From Limosilactobacillus rudii (GTDB lineage Bacteria; Bacillota; Bacilli; Lactobacillales; Lactobacillaceae), in NCBI RefSeq assembly GCF_014145455.1, contig NZ_JACIVB010000046.1, positions 1 to 42,818 of the forward strand: a stretch of 42,818 nucleotides of DNA. Reading direction: 5' to 3'. Each line of letters begins with the position of its first letter. The first letter of the stretch is position 1. The position numbers and the translations under genes were made by a program. The notes beneath the pieces were generated by a model. It saw only the letters and a list, made by a program, of their open reading frames with translations, had not been told where the DNA came from and made no database searches. This document shows, in pieces, positions 14,746-21,336 of the stretch.

Positions 14746-15166
14746 GATGGTATTTTATTTTGAGCCAGTTTCACAGGCTAGACCAAGAGCAACTGTTAGT
14801 AGAAAAGGACAAATTAGAGTTTACGACCCATTAAATCCGGCAATTTACAAAAGAAGACTGAGTATGACTGCTTTGAAATATATGTTAGGTCGAAAACCGT
14901 TAGAAGGGCCTCTGAGTGTGAAAATGCGGTTCTATCGTCCAGTACAGAAAAGTATCTCTAAGAAACTAAAACAGGCTCGGATTGAGGGTAAGGAAAGACC
15001 TATTGTAAAACCGGATATATCTAACTATGTAAAGTCAACGGAAGATGGATTAAATGGAATTGTCTGGAAAGACGATAGCTTAATAGTGCATGAGGAAGTT
15101 GATAAGTTGTATTCAGATAATCCAAGAGTAGAAATAGAGGTGGAAAAATGGGAACCAGACTTGTAA
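14738..15166 (+). CDS. rusA: RusA-type Holliday junction resolvase
   Basis: 142 aa. RusA family features: N-terminal FYFEPVSQARPRATV, KPDISNYVKSTEDGLNGIVW with D93 and D103, then DDS (112-114) as the second acidic site. These aspartates bind metal in E. coli RusA. It resolves branched DNA before packaging. Size matches the family (120-140 aa). Confidence 0.93.
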   Translation: MIKMVFYFEPVSQARPRATVSRKGQIRVYDPLNPAIYKRRLSMTALKYMLGRKPLEGPLSVKMRFYRPVQKSISKKLKQARIEGKERPIVKPDISNYVKSTEDGLNGIVWKDDSLIVHEEVDKLYSDNPRVEIEVEKWEPDL

Positions 15167-15312
15167 GTAAGGTTTCAGAAGCTACTGGAATTTTAGTGGC
15201 AATTTTTGTTGGTGTTTTAGTAGTATTTATTTCTTTAGGAATGTTGGGGATGTTGATTGGTAGTGTTACATGGCTATGGAAGACAATTATTAGTTGGTGG
15301 ATTGGTTTATGA
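15148..15312 (+). CDS. 54-aa membrane protein
   Basis: A long hydrophobic stretch (about 14-40: ILVAIFVGVLVVFISLGMLG) and a Trp-rich amphipathic end. Overlaps RusA by 19 bp and the next ORF as ATGA; GAGGTGGAAAA is the ribosome site. Unknown. Confidence 0.6.
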   Translation: MGTRLVSKVSEATGILVAIFVGVLVVFISLGMLGMLIGSVTWLWKTIISWWIGL

Positions 15313-15509
15313 AATTAACTGATGAATTGTACAAGACCTTAGCCAAAAAGGCGATGAAGGCAGCGCAAACTTCAATGGAACACCCCAAAGAAGGAGATGA
15401 GGCGTGGCGAGAGTATAAATTTGCTGTGTATCACTTGTTAGCTAAAGGATATGAAGTGCCAACTGATACATTGCATTCTCCAGCTAATCCTAATAATTGG
15501 TCGTTCTAA
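15309..15509 (+). CDS. 66-aa hypothetical protein
   Basis: Start at ATG 15309 (MKLTDELYKTLAKKAMK) in an ATGA overlap. Helical, with a C-terminal TDTLHSPANPNNWSF. Last gene of the early operon before the ArpU regulator. Family not recognised. Confidence 0.6.
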   Translation: MKLTDELYKTLAKKAMKAAQTSMEHPKEGDEAWREYKFAVYHLLAKGYEVPTDTLHSPANPNNWSF

Positions 15510-15562
15510 ACAAAAAAGGGACGCACCAGAAGGCACGTCCACTACAAAATAAACAATCAACT
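15505..15562 (-). ncRNA. candidate short leftward RNA in the arpU leader
   Basis: On the minus strand, GGACGTGCC-TTCT-GGTGCGTCC (15519-15540) forms a 9-bp stem followed by CTTTTTTG. Two pairs are G-U on this strand but A-C mismatches on the plus strand, so it works leftward. Upstream on the minus strand are TATAAT (15569-15574) and TTGCAC (15592-15597), exactly 17 bp apart. The product would be about 55 nt and its promoter overlaps the arpU ribosome site and start. No leftward gene explains the terminator. Confidence 0.45.
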
Positions 15563-15588
15563 CTAAAAATTATAAAGGGAGCGTGTAG

Positions 15589-16080
15589 TTGGTGCAACTA
15601 TTTCCACAACTTGACAAAGAAGCTACTTTTTTAAAAGTACAAGACTTTCTCTATAACGTTTATCCAGAAGTTAAACGGCGTGCAGGTTCTTGGGGTGATT
15701 ATAGCTCTCCAACTGTCGATGACATGCCTAAAGCGCCATCTTATGGAAATAGCTCAGAACGGAGAATGTTAGAACACGCTTTATATGGTGGAGCTGTATG
15801 TGCAGTGAATTACGCTGTAAAGCATTGTTCAATAATGAGTCAAACAATTATTAAATGTCGGTATTTAGAAGGCATGTCTAATGACAAGGTGAAAAAGAGA
15901 ATAGGGTATTCAGGTAATGATACTTACTATTCAAAATTGAAGATGGCATGTTCAGAATTTGCTGACTGTTTAGAGCCTGCTTGTCATTATTACGGAGTTT
16001 CAGAAGAAATTATTCCAGATTTGCACGTTTATCAAAAAACAGGACAAAAACAGGAAAAACATGGGACATCAGCAGGATAA
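15589..16080 (+). CDS. arpU: ArpU-family late transcription regulator
   Basis: 163 aa. ArpU/RinA-like layout: N-terminal region ending in PTVDDMPKAPSYGN, then ERRMLEHALYGGAVCAVN, and a sigma-like C-terminal HTH (IKCRYLEGMSNDKVKKRIGYSGNDTYYSKL). These proteins turn on late genes in Gram-positive phages. TTG 15589 is chosen because GGGAG lies 7 bases before it; GTG 15592 is possible. It sits between early and packaging genes as expected. Confidence 0.88.
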   Translation: MVQLFPQLDKEATFLKVQDFLYNVYPEVKRRAGSWGDYSSPTVDDMPKAPSYGNSSERRMLEHALYGGAVCAVNYAVKHCSIMSQTIIKCRYLEGMSNDKVKKRIGYSGNDTYYSKLKMACSEFADCLEPACHYYGVSEEIIPDLHVYQKTGQKQEKHGTSAG

Positions 16081-16698
16081 CTTTTAGTATATTATGATAT
16101 TGTCGCATGATTGCGATAGAAGTTTTCACGAGAGTCCGTGTAAGCAATTTAAGCCTCAACAAGCTTATAACTGTTGGTCGTTTGTACACTCTAGTTGTTT
16201 TTGTGTACCGCAACTCGGGAGCTTAACAAACGTTAGCTAATAATAGCTGTGTGGAAAGCAAGAAGACGGTGAACTTCAGGCACCGCAAACTGGCAGATGG
16301 AGGTAGAGTCCATAATCCACATTGAAACTGGTAATACTCAGATTGTTATTCTGATAACATCTCTTCCTTTTGTTATTTGTGCAACTAACACATTTTCTTT
16401 TACCAGTTTCTTAATGTAAATACGTGAATTTAGACATCAAGTATCACAGAAAAAGTAGTACTTGTGGGGGCAGTTCCCAGTATTTACTTTTATAGCATTT
16501 ATTTTGCAGATCATGCTATAAGGCTAACGTCCTATGGTTAGGGCATGTATATTTGTCGCTAGTCTCTGTTAAACATATATGCCTGAAGTCTGGTTCAATT
16601 CCAGCTCTTAGCTTTATCGTGGTGCTTATAAATATAATTTTATTAATAAAGGAGATGAAAAGCTCCTCCTTTACGTTTGATCACTACCACGATATTTT
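16081..16698 (+). ncRNA. large structured RNA, ROOL/GOLLD-class candidate
   Basis: No ORF in about 620 nt, but a chain of adjoining closed helices: AGAGTccgTGTA/TACACTCT (16131-16192), AGTTG/CAACT (16193-16215), AGCTA/TAGCT (16235-16248), GTGTGGA/TCCACAT (16249-16322), an 11-bp perfect GAAACTGGTAA/TTACCAGTTTC (16324-16410), GTAAATA/TATTTAC (16416-16487), TTATAGCAT/ATGCTATAA (16490-16521), AGGCTAA/TTAGCTT (16521-16614) and ATCGTGGT/ACCACGAT (16616-16693). Most enclose smaller hairpins. A T-loop-like CTGG-TTCAATT-CCAG is at 16590-16604. ROOL and GOLLD are big ornate RNAs of Lactobacillales phages, often beside tRNAs. Size fits ROOL better; the class is inferred. Confidence 0.6.
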
Positions 16699-16783
16699 AC
16701 TGATGTAGCTTAATGGCAAAGCACCACAAGTCACTTTCCGTTTTAACTGTGGAGAAAAGACGGTTCGATTCCGTCCATCAGTA
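16699..16783 (+). tRNA. tRNA-like element with a 19-nt anticodon loop
   Basis: Acceptor ACTGATG/CATCAGT with discriminator A; D arm GCTT-AATGGCA-AAGC; T arm GACGG-TTCGATT-CCGTC with a canonical T loop. The anticodon stem CCACA/TGTGG closes a 19-nt loop instead of 7, so no anticodon can be assigned. It could be a degenerate phage tRNA, a tRNA mimic or part of the structured RNA upstream. Confidence 0.55.
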
Positions 16784-16839
16784 TTTTAGATGGCTATATG
16801 GTTGTGTAAAGCTTGAAAAAATCCAACTTTCTAAAATTA

Positions 16840-16885
16840 AACACGTTAAAGTATTGATTATAACTCCATAACGTGTTAATATAAT
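16840..16885 (+). promoter_or_regulatory. promoter with palindromic operator
   Basis: AACACGTTA (16840-16848) and TAACGTGTT (16869-16877) form a perfect inverted repeat with a 20-bp spacer, directly before a TATAAT (16880-16885). It precedes a 47-aa ORF. A regulator bound here would cover the -35 region. Confidence 0.5.
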
Positions 16886-16909
16886 AATTGTAGAAAGGAG
16901 GTAAAAGAT

Positions 16910-17053
16910 ATGGCAAAGAAAAATAAAAAGAAGAAAGATAACCAACGAGCCGAAGTTGCCAAGTGGACGGCAATAGCCGCCTGGGCAGTTCCAGCATATC
17001 CGATTGTTCAAACAATCAGAGATATAGTTAATCACTTTCTTCTTAAAAAATAA
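16910..17053 (+). CDS. 47-aa small protein with lysine-rich start
   Basis: Starts MAKKNKKKKDNQ, then an amphipathic and hydrophobic section (WTAIAAWAVPAYPIVQTIRD) and a basic end FLLKK. AGAAAGGAGGTAAAAG is a strong ribosome site and it has its own promoter-like region. Perhaps a small membrane-associated peptide. No family recognised. Confidence 0.6.
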   Translation: MAKKNKKKKDNQRAEVAKWTAIAAWAVPAYPIVQTIRDIVNHFLLKK

Positions 17054-17064
17054 CTAAAAGCAAA

Positions 17065-17084
17065 GGTGAGGATAAATCCTCGCC
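17065..17084 (+). terminator. hairpin after the 47-aa ORF
   Basis: GGTGAGGA, loop TAAA, TCCTCGCC; 8 bp with one U-G pair on the plus strand. Only scattered T follow (TATATTGCC), so termination would be weak. Confidence 0.4.
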
Positions 17085-17108
17085 TATATTGCCATATCTT
17101 ATTTTATC

Positions 17109-17213
17109 ATGAGTAAACAGGAAAAAAAGTATAGAAAAAGTATTCAATGGGCGCTTATTACTGGAGTAGTTGCTTGGGTTGTTTATGGGGTGGTTCACTC
17201 ATGGATCGGATAG
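17109..17213 (+). CDS. 34-aa single-TM peptide
   Basis: MSKQEKKYRKS followed by the helix WALITGVVAWVVYGVVHSW. The MSKQ(K/E)KK start echoes the 35-aa ORF at 4071. No clear ribosome site is visible. Its last 13 bases overlap the HTH gene start. Confidence 0.45.
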   Translation: MSKQEKKYRKSIQWALITGVVAWVVYGVVHSWIG

Positions 17214-17416
17214 ATTTGAATAGTCCTGATATTATGGACGCTAGAGAGGCGGCTAATATTTGGGGCAAGAATGATAGCTATGTAAGAACCTTCTATAAGC
17301 AAAATCCAGATAAATTTCCTGATGGTTCTATTCGAAAATTTGGTAGAGCATGGGTAGTTACCACAGAGGGAATGGAAGCAATAACAGGAATAAAGGACCC
17401 AAGAAAAAATAATTAA
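17201..17416 (+). CDS. small helix-turn-helix protein
   Basis: 71 aa from ATG 17201 (TATGGGGTGG upstream; the frame from 17147 has no site). MDAREAANIWGKNDSYVRTF is a typical MerR/excisionase-like HTH, followed by PDGSIRKFGRAWVVTTEGM, the wing. A DNA-binding regulator just before the packaging genes. Confidence 0.75.
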   Translation: MDRIDLNSPDIMDAREAANIWGKNDSYVRTFYKQNPDKFPDGSIRKFGRAWVVTTEGMEAITGIKDPRKNN

Positions 17417-17448
17417 GACGATAGCTGGTGGCTACCGTCTTTTAGTTT
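17415..17448. terminator. terminator after the HTH gene
   Basis: AAGACG-A-TAGC, loop TGGTG, GCTA-C-CGTCTT, then TTAGTTTATTT on the plus strand. The internal A-C mismatch becomes a G-U pair on the minus strand, where ATTATTTTTT follows, so it may work both ways and back up the leftward terminator next to it. Confidence 0.65.
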
Positions 17449-17454
17449 ATTTAA

Positions 17455-17542
17455 AATAAAAAGAGCGCCTATTAAGCGCCCCAACCGGTTCGAGTTAAGT
17501 AGCTAACTGAACTCATTTTGCACACCGGTGTAATTTCCTAAT
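17455..17542 (-). ncRNA. candidate antisense (antitoxin-like) RNA
   Basis: Minus-strand promoter: extended -10 TGTTATAAT (TATAAT at 17549-17554) with TTGTAT 16 bp before. Terminator: GGGCGCTT-AAT-AGGCGCTC (17463-17481) followed by TTTTTATTTT; its G-U pairs are A-C mismatches on the plus strand, so it is leftward. Predicted RNA is about 85 nt. Its 5' end (complement of 17527-17542) is complementary to the near-repeat 17645-17663 inside the peptide gene to the right. It also contains a GAGTT/AACTC hairpin presenting TAGCTAC. Confidence 0.6.
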
Positions 17543-17548
17543 ACACGT

Positions 17549-17577
17549 ATTATAACATAAATAAAATATGATACAAT
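17549..17577. promoter_or_regulatory. back-to-back promoters of the toxin-like locus
   Basis: Leftward extended -10 TGTTATAAT occupies 17549-17557. Rightward extended -10 TGATACAAT occupies 17569-17577. The two would start divergent RNAs near 17542 and 17584. Confidence 0.55.
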
Positions 17578-17637
17578 GTACAAGCACGCCGAGAAGGTAG
17601 CTACTTCTTACTATGTGCAGTTTGGAGGTGAAACTCC

Positions 17638-17712
17638 ATGCATTGGTGTGTAATTTTCCTAATTGTGCCTAGTAAGCACATTAAACAACTAATTAAATGG
17701 TTGCTCAAGTAG
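17638..17712 (+). CDS. 24-aa hydrophobic/basic peptide, type I toxin-like
   Basis: Peptide MHWCVIFLIVPSKHIKQLIK followed by WLLK: a hydrophobic front, a proline, and a basic amphipathic end. This is the general design of Fst-like toxins (hydrophobic, P, then WL), though the P-to-W spacing is shorter and the usual Gly is absent. TTTGGAGGTGAAACTCC holds a perfect ribosome site, but TGGAG pairs with CTCCA including the A of the ATG, so it is hidden in a hairpin. A strong terminator follows 8 bases after the stop. Confidence 0.55.
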   Translation: MHWCVIFLIVPSKHIKQLIKWLLK

Positions 17713-17719
17713 TAACCTT

Positions 17720-17747
17720 AGCGCTGACTTCGGTTGGCGCTTTTTTA
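17720..17747 (+). terminator. strong terminator after the 24-aa peptide gene
   Basis: AGCGCTGAC-TTCG-GTTGGCGCT, 9 bp with two G-U pairs on the plus strand and a UUCG tetraloop, followed by TTTTTT. It isolates the peptide mRNA from the terminase genes. Confidence 0.9.
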
Positions 17748-17807
17748 ATACATAAATTTTTAGTGCATACATATTAATTCTAGGAAAAGGTGGTGTGGTG
17801 ATATGTC

Positions 17808-18626
17808 ATGAGTAAGATGGAAGAAGCTAAGGCGGATTACTTAGCAGGGATGAAGTATAAGGATATTGCTAAGAAATACAGTGTTTCTCTTAATACTGTT
17901 AAGTCGTGGAAGACGAGGAATAAATGGCAGCGGAAGAATGCAACCAAGAAAAAGAGTGTGCGCACAAAAGAAAAAAGTATGCACACAAAACCGGAAAAGG
18001 TTGCACCGTCATTACCACCACCAGAATTGCCAGATAGTGATGAGCTTAATGACAAACAGAAAGCCTTTTGTTTGTACTATTTACAGCGATACAATGCGAC
18101 TTGGGCTTATCAAAAAGCATACGGCGGAAGCTACAATGTAGCAATGACTAATGGTCCGAGATTGCTCGGAAATGCTCGGATTAAATCTTACCTTGCTGAG
18201 TTAAAGAAGCAACAATCACAAGACCTCTACTTAAATGCTAACGACATCTTAAAGCAATTAGCAAAGCAAGCCTTCGCTAATTATGGCGATTACATTGATT
18301 TTGGAAGTGAAGAAGTTCCTGAGGTAGACGCTAAAGGGATGCCGGTTATTGATCCAGAGACTGGTGATTATATGAAGTGTACAAGGTCATTTGTTAACTT
18401 GAAGAATAAAGATGAGGTTGATACATCGTTATTAAAGAAAGTCAGCATTGGTCGTGATGGTGTGATTGTTGAGCTTATGGATCAGCAGAAAGCATTACAG
18501 CTATTGCTTGATCGGTTACCTGAACCAGAAGTTAACGATGATAGCACTAATTCATTACTTAAAGCGCTTAAAGATGGTATGAAGGAAATATGGAGTGATA
18601 AGAAGAATGAAGACGATAAAGGGTAG
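17808..18626 (+). CDS. terS: terminase small subunit
   Basis: 272 aa. HTH of the small subunit at the N-terminus ([20 protein letters not shown]), a basic linker, then the Terminase_2 domain ([47 protein letters not shown]). It recognises the pac/cos site and loads DNA to TerL. Start ATG 17808. A short AT-rich leader after the terminator probably includes its promoter. Confidence 0.93.
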   Translation: MSKMEEAKADYLAGMKYKDIAKKYSVSLNTVKSWKTRNKWQRKNATKKKSVRTKEKSMHTKPEKVAPSLPPPELPDSDELNDKQKAFCLYYLQRYNATWAYQKAYGGSYNVAMTNGPRLLGNARIKSYLAELKKQQSQDLYLNANDILKQLAKQAFANYGDYIDFGSEEVPEVDAKGMPVIDPETGDYMKCTRSFVNLKNKDEVDTSLLKKVSIGRDGVIVELMDQQKALQLLLDRLPEPEVNDDSTNSLLKALKDGMKEIWSDKKNEDDKG

Positions 18627-19899
18627 ATTTCCATTTACTCCATTTAGCCAAAAGCAACTTCAAGTTTTAAGCTGGTGGGCTAATGATGAATTAAAAGACT
18701 ATGAAGCTATTATTTGTGATGGTTCGGTTCGTGCTGGCAAGACTGTTGTAATGTCCCTTTCCTATGTTTTGTGGTCAATGACACGGTTTGATGGTCAACA
18801 GTTTGGAATGGCTGGCAAGACAATAGGCTCATTTAGACGTAATGTGCTAAGACCATTACGGAGCATGTTGGAAAGTGAAGGCTATCTAATTAGAGACTCT
18901 CGTTCAGATAACATGTTAACCATTAGTAAGAATGGTCACACAAACTATTACTTTATCTTTGGCGGTAAAGATGAAGCTTCACAGGACTTGGTTCAAGGTA
19001 TTACTTTGGCTGGGTTCTTTTTTGATGAAGTCGCTTTGATGCCACAGTCATTCGTTAACCAAGCGACTGCCCGTTGTTCGGTAGCTGGTGCCAAAATGTG
19101 GTTTAACTGTAACCCAGAAGGACCCTATCACTGGTTTAAGCTGGAATGGATTGATCGACTTGAAAACAAGCGAGCATTGAGACTTCACTTTATGATGGCT
19201 GATAATCCATCACTTAACCAAGAAACCATTGATCGTTATAACCGCATGTTTTCTGGAGTTTTCTATAAACGCTTTATTTTGGGAATGTGGGTACTTGCTG
19301 ATGGTGTTGTTTATGATAATTTCAACAGAGATGAGATGGTAGTAACGTCACCAGAAAATGTTGTTTGGGAAAAACAATGGATCAGTATCGACTATGGTAC
19401 TCAGAACCCTACTGTATTTAAGCTCTGGAGCTTGTATAAGGGCGTTTGGTATAACAATGACGAATATTACTACTCAGGACGAGAAACGGGTAAACAGAAG
19501 ACTGATGAGCAATATATCGATGACTTAGAAGATTTCTTTTACAACAATCATCTTGAAAGAAGTTTAGTAAAGTTAATCGTTGATCCATCCGCTGCCTCAT
19601 TCAAGAAATCACTCCGTAATAGAGGTTTTAAAGTGGTTAATGCTAATAACAATGTAATTGATGGTATTCGCTTTATGATGACCCAAATGAATGCTGGGAA
19701 GATGAAATGGACTGATAAGTCTGAACATACCATTAAAGAATTTAATTCTTACGTTTGGGATGCAAAAGCTGCTGATCGTGGCGAAGATGCGGTGGTTAAA
19801 GAACATGATCACTGCATGGATGCAGACCGCTATTTTGCTATGCGTGTTCTTTACAAGCGAAAAGGAACTAGTGTCAAGTTATACAAGGAGGGAATTTAG
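18607..19899 (+). CDS. terL: terminase large subunit (PBSX type)
   Basis: 430 aa from ATG 18607 (GTG 18595 is possible). ATPase: Walker A variant GSVRAGKT at 39-46, Walker B FFFDE at 137-141. Nuclease part has [10 protein letters not shown] near 260, [10 protein letters not shown] near 330 and [11 protein letters not shown] near 410 with the metal aspartates. Powers DNA packaging and cuts the concatemer. Overlaps TerS by 20 bp. Confidence 0.96.
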   Translation: MKTIKGRFPFTPFSQKQLQVLSWWANDELKDYEAIICDGSVRAGKTVVMSLSYVLWSMTRFDGQQFGMAGKTIGSFRRNVLRPLRSMLESEGYLIRDSRSDNMLTISKNGHTNYYFIFGGKDEASQDLVQGITLAGFFFDEVALMPQSFVNQATARCSVAGAKMWFNCNPEGPYHWFKLEWIDRLENKRALRLHFMMADNPSLNQETIDRYNRMFSGVFYKRFILGMWVLADGVVYDNFNRDEMVVTSPENVVWEKQWISIDYGTQNPTVFKLWSLYKGVWYNNDEYYYSGRETGKQKTDEQYIDDLEDFFYNNHLERSLVKLIVDPSAASFKKSLRNRGFKVVNANNNVIDGIRFMMTQMNAGKMKWTDKSEHTIKEFNSYVWDAKAADRGEDAVVKEHDHCMDADRYFAMRVLYKRKGTSVKLYKEGI

Positions 19900-21336
19900 T
19901 TGGACAAGTACCTAAATGAGCGGTGTATTGTTACTGAGGATGACGTCTTTTGTTACAACAGTGATGGTACAATTTCACGTGCTGATATTATGCGTTTCAT
20001 TTTAGAAAACGAAAATTTAGCTACGAAATATGCTTCTTATGGAAGGTATTATAAAGCAAAGCACGATAAGATTATGAATGCAGAAGCCAAGCCAAACAAT
20101 AAACCGGACAATCGGTTAATCCTTAATTATCCTAAAAAACTTGTTGATACTTACACCGGCTTTGCTGTTGGGAAGCCAGTACAAATTACTCTTCAAGAGG
20201 ACATGGCTAATAAATCATTGTCTGAGTTCAATCAAACACGTAATATTGACACTTTAATTGCTAAAGTCTGGAAAGAGTCCGCTATTTATGGTCGGGCTTA
20301 TTTTTATGTCTACGGTGCAAATAAAGAGATTTACGTTACTGATGCAACGCCGATGAATTGTTTTGTTATCTACGACAATACGGTAGCTCACGAACCGTTA
20401 TATGCTGTTAGATATTCAAAAGTAGGACAAACTCAGCAATATCAAGTAACTATTTACAGTAATGATTACCAATATAATTTTGAAAGTGGTAACGGTAGAG
20501 ACAGTCTAGGAGACAGGAAACGAAACCCGTTCCACATTATTCCGATCATTGAAGTTGTGGAGAACGATGAGCGGTTAAGTGTAATTGCTAATGTAAAGAC
20601 GTTAATTGATGAGCTTGATAAATCGTTAAGCGAGAAAGCAAACGATGTTGATTATTTTGCTGACGCTTATATGAAAGTGCTGGGCGCTATCTTAAATGAT
20701 GACCAGATTAAACAATTACGAGACATGAGAATTATTAATCTTAAATCATCAACTAATGAAGATGAGCAACCAGAAGACCTTGATGTTGATTTTCTTAGTA
20801 AACCTAATGCTGATGAGACACAAGAAAATCTAATTAATCGAATTGTTGATAATCTGTATCAAATCTCAATGATCGTTAATTTGAATGACAAGGATTTTGG
20901 TAATTCAACTGGTGTTGCCTTAGAAATGAAATATAAGCCGATGATGAATCTTGCAACTCTGAAAGGTCGAATGTTTACTCGCTCCATTAAACAGATGTAT
21001 AGGGTTATTTTTGCTTCTGATTTAATCAAACAAGTAGATGCTGATACTTGGAAAGACTTGGATATTAACTATCAATTCGATTTACCTCACGATACATTGA
21101 CAGAAGCACAGACTGCTAAAGCTTTAGCTGATCTAGGTATCTCTCGTTTAACTTGGTTAAAGACCATCTCTGCTGTGAATGACCCTAAGCAGGAAGAAGA
21201 GAATATGGACGCTGAGAAGCAGAAGCAGCTTCAAGAGAACTATGAGTTTTTGAAGGGAAAACATGCTGTAACGGACGGTGAGGCTAATGACGACAGTTCA
21301 ACAGGAAAAGAAACGGATAGAGCAATTACTCAGTAG
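19900..21336 (+). CDS. portal protein (SPP1 gp6-like)
   Basis: 478 aa, the usual size. Typical elements: LILNYPKKLVDTYTGFAVGK near 70-90, IYGRAYFYVY, and LNDKDFGNSTGVALEMKYKP in the wing/stem. TTG start at 19900 is supported by AAGGAGGGAATTTAG. It forms the dodecameric DNA entry ring. Its 3' end overlaps the MuF gene by 50 bp. Confidence 0.94.
   Translation: MDKYLNERCIVTEDDVFCYNSDGTISRADIMRFILENENLATKYASYGRYYKAKHDKIMNAEAKPNNKPDNRLILNYPKKLVDTYTGFAVGKPVQITLQEDMANKSLSEFNQTRNIDTLIAKVWKESAIYGRAYFYVYGANKEIYVTDATPMNCFVIYDNTVAHEPLYAVRYSKVGQTQQYQVTIYSNDYQYNFESGNGRDSLGDRKRNPFHIIPIIEVVENDERLSVIANVKTLIDELDKSLSEKANDVDYFADAYMKVLGAILNDDQIKQLRDMRIINLKSSTNEDEQPEDLDVDFLSKPNADETQENLINRIVDNLYQISMIVNLNDKDFGNSTGVALEMKYKPMMNLATLKGRMFTRSIKQMYRVIFASDLIKQVDADTWKDLDINYQFDLPHDTLTEAQTAKALADLGISRLTWLKTISAVNDPKQEEENMDAEKQKQLQENYEFLKGKHAVTDGEANDDSSTGKETDRAITQ

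Noticed and set aside
16416-16614. Two further tRNA genes (16416-16487 and 16521-16614)
   Set aside because: Closing stems of 7 bp exist, but the T arms are incomplete (no TTCRANT loop in the first, a 4-bp stem in the second), and the middle loops are 15-24 nt. They fit better as domains of the large structured RNA.
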